From an uncultured Telmatospirillum sp. (GTDB lineage Bacteria > Pseudomonadota > Alphaproteobacteria > Rhodospirillales > Magnetospirillaceae): a DNA stretch of 44,924 bases. Position numbers and translations under genes: made by a program. The DNA is taken from the NCBI GenBank assembly GCA_903858635.1, contig CAIOJO010000404.1:1-44924 (forward strand), in the 5' to 3' direction. Position 1 is the stretch's first letter. Every line of letters begins with the position of its first letter. This document shows positions 42,587 through 44,924 of the stretch, in pieces. The notes below the pieces were generated by a model, which was given only the letters and a program-made list of their open reading frames with translations, did not search any database and had not been told where the DNA came from.

Positions 42587-43963
42587 TTGAAGCTCACCCT
42601 CTCTCCCACCGACCGCCTCGGCCCGGCGGGCCGTCCCGATGCCGGCGAGAGAGGGTGGCTACGGCTGCTGGTCTATGGCTTGGTGATGCCCTTCACCCTG
42701 ATCGCGGTGGCCGCCTCCGGCTGGTATGTGGTAACCGGCCGCACGCCGCTCGACCTCTGGGCGGGCATGGCGCCGGCGCCGCGCATCACCATGGCGATGC
42801 CGGCACGGCCGGGTCCGGAGAAACCCACCGCTTCCTTGCTGCAACCGCCCGCCGCGGCGCCCCAGGGGCCGCCGGCGGTGACGCCGCCAACGCCACCCCT
42901 GCCGACGCCATCGCGGCAATCGGAAGCGGCATCCGCACCGCCGCCGCCCGCGGCACCGGCCGCCCCAGCCCCGCCTCCCGCACCAGGCGCCGCCGCGGCG
43001 GGCGGCCCACCGCCGATCACCCTGCCCACCACGCCACCGCTGCCGGCCTCGCCGGCGGCTCCCGGTGGCAATACCGCCGACCAGGCGCCGCCGGCCCCGA
43101 CCATGGCCGAGCCGGTCATCCCGCCGGGCGGCGACCTGCTGGCCGCTCCCTCCTTCAGCCAATTGCCGTCGCGCGACGATCTGAAGCCGCTGCCCGCGGC
43201 GCCGCTGCCGGAACTGTTGCGCAACACCGCCAACGGCGCCCTGCCGATCATCGCCGGTGGCAAGGAGGCCCGGAAGGTCTATGCCCGTCCCTTCGTCAGC
43301 GACAAGCCGCGGCCCAAAGTGGCGATCGTCGTTACCGGACTCGGCCTGTCGAAGGACGCCACCAATGCGGCCATCGCCAAACTGCCGCCCGAGGTAACCC
43401 TGTCGTTCAGCCCCTACGCCTCGGGGGTCGACAACTGGATCAAGCGCGCCCGCGCCAGCGGCCATGAGGCACTGCTCGATCTGCCGCTGGAACCGCCCAA
43501 TTTCCCGCTGCACGATGCCGGTCCACTGGCCGTGCTCGCCCAGTATGCGCCGTCCGAAGCGGTCAACCGGATGGAAGCGGTGCTGGGCAAGGCGGGCGGC
43601 TATGTCGGGGTCGCCGCCGCCCTGCGGTCGCCGGTCACCGCCAGCGAACAATGGGGTTCCATGCTGCAGGCCTTGCGCAACCGCGGCCTGTTGTTCCTCG
43701 GCGACGGGCTGGTCGGGGTGGCCAACACCAATATGCCGGCCGCCGCCTCGGTCACCCTGGTGGCCGACGAGACGCCGTTCCGGATCGCCATCGACACCCG
43801 GCTGTTGCGCCTGTTGCTGGCCGCCCAGCGCGACGGCGCGGCGGTGGCCTATGTGTCGGCCCGGCCGGTCACCTTCGAACGGTTACTGCCGTGGATCGCC
43901 GCCCTGCCGGCCAAGGACGTCGCCTTGGCGCCGGTCAGCGCCGTGGTGCGCGATCCGCCATGA
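42587..43963 (+). CDS. Divergent polysaccharide deacetylase family protein (YibQ-like)
   Basis: The 458-aa protein has one N-terminal membrane segment (LLVYGLVMPFTLIAVAASGW), a Pro/Ala-rich linker of about 130 residues and a C-terminal NodB-like barrel. That barrel shows KVAIVVTGLGLSKDATNAAI, VTLSFSPYAS, EALLDLPLEPPNFPLHDAGP and GLLFLGDGLV. The family is often found beside envC and ctpA and is thought to act on the envelope; its reaction is not established. Where relatives have an Asp-Asp pair (IDD) this protein has VTG, so activity is doubtful. No ATG suits the start, so TTG 42587 is used. The stop overlaps rppH. Confidence 0.85.
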   Translation: MKLTLSPTDRLGPAGRPDAGERGWLRLLVYGLVMPFTLIAVAASGWYVVTGRTPLDLWAGMAPAPRITMAMPARPGPEKPTASLLQPPAAAPQGPPAVTPPTPPLPTPSRQSEAASAPPPPAAPAAPAPPPAPGAAAAGGPPPITLPTTPPLPASPAAPGGNTADQAPPAPTMAEPVIPPGGDLLAAPSFSQLPSRDDLKPLPAAPLPELLRNTANGALPIIAGGKEARKVYARPFVSDKPRPKVAIVVTGLGLSKDATNAAIAKLPPEVTLSFSPYASGVDNWIKRARASGHEALLDLPLEPPNFPLHDAGPLAVLAQYAPSEAVNRMEAVLGKAGGYVGVAAALRSPVTASEQWGSMLQALRNRGLLFLGDGLVGVANTNMPAAASVTLVADETPFRIAIDTRLLRLLLAAQRDGAAVAYVSARPVTFERLLPWIAALPAKDVALAPVSAVVRDPP

Positions 43964-44454
43964 CGAACCCCGCCGGCCTCCCCTATCGCCGCGGTGTCGG
44001 CCTGGTCCTGTTCAACCGCCAGGGCGAGGTTTTCGCCGCGCGGCGCCTCGACAGCGAGGTCGAGGCGTGGCAGATGCCGCAGGGCGGCATCGACCCGGGC
44101 GAAACCCCCGAGCAGGCCGCCATACGCGAGCTGGAAGAGGAAATCGGCACCGCCAAGGCCGAAATCATCGGCGCAACCTCCGGCTGGCTGACCTACGACC
44201 TGCCGCCGGAGCTGGTCGGCAAGGTCTGGAAGGGCCGCTACCGCGGCCAGGTGCAAAAATGGTTCGCCCTGCGCTTCACCGGCAGCGACGGCGACATCGA
44301 CATCCACACCGCCCACCCCGAGTTCTGCGAATGGCGCTGGGTTCCGTTCGACTCCCTGGTCGACCTGATCGTGCCGTTCAAACGCGACCTCTACCGCGCC
44401 GTCACCACCGAACTCGCCCCATTGGCGCGGCAATTGGCGGCCGCGCCAGAATAG
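43960..44454 (+). CDS. rppH: RNA 5' pyrophosphohydrolase
   Basis: The 164-aa Nudix hydrolase removes pyrophosphate from triphosphorylated RNA 5' ends and so starts mRNA decay. It begins with the family-typical LPYRRGVGLVLFNRQGEVF. The full Nudix box GGIDPGETPEQAAIRELEEEIG spans about residues 44-65, and WYTYDLP-like and KWFALRF segments follow. The length is normal. ATG 43960 overlaps the preceding TGA, so it is translationally coupled to the yibQ-like gene and ends the plus-strand block. Confidence 0.95.
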   Translation: MTNPAGLPYRRGVGLVLFNRQGEVFAARRLDSEVEAWQMPQGGIDPGETPEQAAIRELEEEIGTAKAEIIGATSGWLTYDLPPELVGKVWKGRYRGQVQKWFALRFTGSDGDIDIHTAHPEFCEWRWVPFDSLVDLIVPFKRDLYRAVTTELAPLARQLAAAPE

Positions 44455-44458
44455 ATCG

Positions 44459-44577
44459 ACCACCAAGCCGCTCGCCTTCGGCGAGCTTCACCAAGCACAC
44501 CAAGAACGCCCTGCGCTGCCGCGGGCACGCTCCCTTGGTGCTGCCCGCCTCCAGCGGGCCTTGGTGTCCTTGGTGGT
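44459..44577. repeat. CACCAAG-bounded palindromic repeat, copy 2
   Basis: ACCACCAAG at 44459-44467 is mirrored by CTTGGTGGT at 44569-44577. Inside lie further CACCAAG and CTTGGTG words around perfect hairpins GCTCGCC-ttc-GGCGAGC and GCCCGC-ctcca-GCGGGC. The design is the same as 21783-21905, with diverged hairpin sequence. Confidence 0.78.
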
Positions 44578-44591
44578 AAGATTCCTACTCC

Positions 44592-44835
44592 TCACGCCGC
44601 CATGGCGGCGGCGCGGTCGCGCATTTTCTTGTAGGCCCAGCGGCTGACCCAATGGCCGAGCAGCCCCTGGGGATTGAGGCCGCTGGCCTTGAAGATCATG
44701 CCGACGGCCCGTTCGGCGTGGTGCCGCCGGTACAATCGGAACGCGCGCGCCCCATAGGCCTTGTTGCACCGCGCCCGGTCGTAGGGGGGGATGTCCCGGT
44801 CGATGTTGAAATTGGAGGGCAGGCGTTGCTCACCT
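44592..44835 (-). pseudogene. Conserved-looking C-terminal reading frame without a clear start
   Basis: The frame ending at the TGA 44594-44592 reads LPSNFNIDRDIPPYDRARCN, then AYGARAFRLYRRHHAERAVG and MIFKASGLNPQGLLGHWVSR, ending RAAAMAA. It looks like real protein. The frame is open to the right edge, yet the only ATG (44699) leaves 35 residues, and upstream it would overlap the plus gene at 44883. It is either a gene with a non-ATG start or the decayed end of a larger gene. The family is not recognised; the 5' boundary given is approximate. Confidence 0.4.
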
Positions 44836-44882
44836 TGAGCCTGTAGGCTCGGGGTGTCGAATCCGCAAAGGAGAGCAACGCC
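44822..44882 (+). promoter_or_regulatory. Inverted repeat enclosing the ribosome binding site of the gene at 44883
   Basis: GGCGTTGCTC (44822-44831) and GAGCAACGCC (44873-44882) are perfectly complementary. The pairing extends by CC/GG past one A-A mismatch, so it includes the AAGGAG ribosome binding site at 44868-44873 and abuts the ATG. An inner hairpin GAGCC-tgta-GGCTC lies at 44837-44850. Confidence 0.6.
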
Positions 44883-44924
44883 ATGAAGAAATCTACCACA
44901 TTGGCCGCCGTCGTTCCGGCGACA
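44883..44924 (+). CDS. Start of an exported protein gene (cut by window end)
   Basis: Only 14 codons are visible: MKKSTTLAAVVPAT. Two lysines followed by small and hydrophobic residues look like the beginning of a signal peptide. AAAGGAG stands 9 nt before ATG 44883. The function cannot be judged. Confidence 0.6.
   Translation, partial: MKKSTTLAAVVPAT

Noticed and set aside
1-44924. tRNA, rRNA, CRISPR array, insertion sequence or integrase
   Set aside because: None seen on reading both strands; no transposase or integrase motif and no regularly spaced repeat array.

Overview
The window is GC-rich, gene-dense chromosomal DNA that looks alphaproteobacterial, most likely Rhodospirillales-like. 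This rests on an imuA-imuB-dnaE2 mutagenesis cassette behind a GTTC-N7-GTTC LexA box (the alphaproteobacterial SOS box), the gene order gpmI - envC-like - ctpA - divergent polysaccharide deacetylase - rppH, and the general protein character. The genus is inference; there is no rRNA, tRNA or CRISPR array to anchor it.

Layout. 1-2725: the tail of a response-regulator-like gene and a large soluble hybrid histidine kinase. 2854-8199 (minus): imuA, imuB, dnaE2. 8362-11956: a membrane-anchored transglycosylase-like protein, a small AT-richer orphan gene, a single-domain response regulator and a PLD-family (ClsC-like) lipoprotein. 11967-16787 (minus): a Pls-type poly(amino acid) synthetase (A-PCP-six membrane segments-three beta-helix domains) followed by a HELAH zinc-peptidase-like gene. 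17128-21780: a 64-aa protein, an orphan HlyD-type adaptor, a DUF2628 protein, an unknown 341-aa protein, mtgA and a 66-aa CxxC protein.

21929-37252 is one coherent catabolic locus. A LeuD/LeuC pair and an isocitrate-lyase/PEP-mutase-family lyase are divergent from a GntR regulator across a perfect palindrome. Then come an MmgE/PrpD protein, a CaiB/BaiF CoA-transferase, an enoyl-CoA hydratase, an acyl-CoA dehydrogenase and a Liv-type ABC importer (with a LivM-LivG fusion). It ends with a converging HMG-CoA-lyase-family gene plus an IclR regulator. The gene set fits uptake, CoA activation, oxidation, hydration and C-C cleavage of a branched or methylated (di)carboxylate. The exact substrate cannot be read from the sequence.

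37449-37750 holds an unlisted antitoxin-like gene and a truncated ParE/RelE-like toxin remnant. 38082-44454 is the core block gpmI, envC-like, ctpA, yibQ-like and rppH, tightly packed with ATGA overlaps. The right edge has a reading-frame remnant and the first codons of a secreted-protein gene whose ribosome binding site lies inside a perfect inverted repeat.

Three families of palindromic repeats are visible: a 96-bp cloverleaf-like element (two copies, 93% identical), a CACCAAG-bounded element (two copies) and a 111-bp unit in tandem. Four of the five copies or arrays sit exactly between convergent genes.
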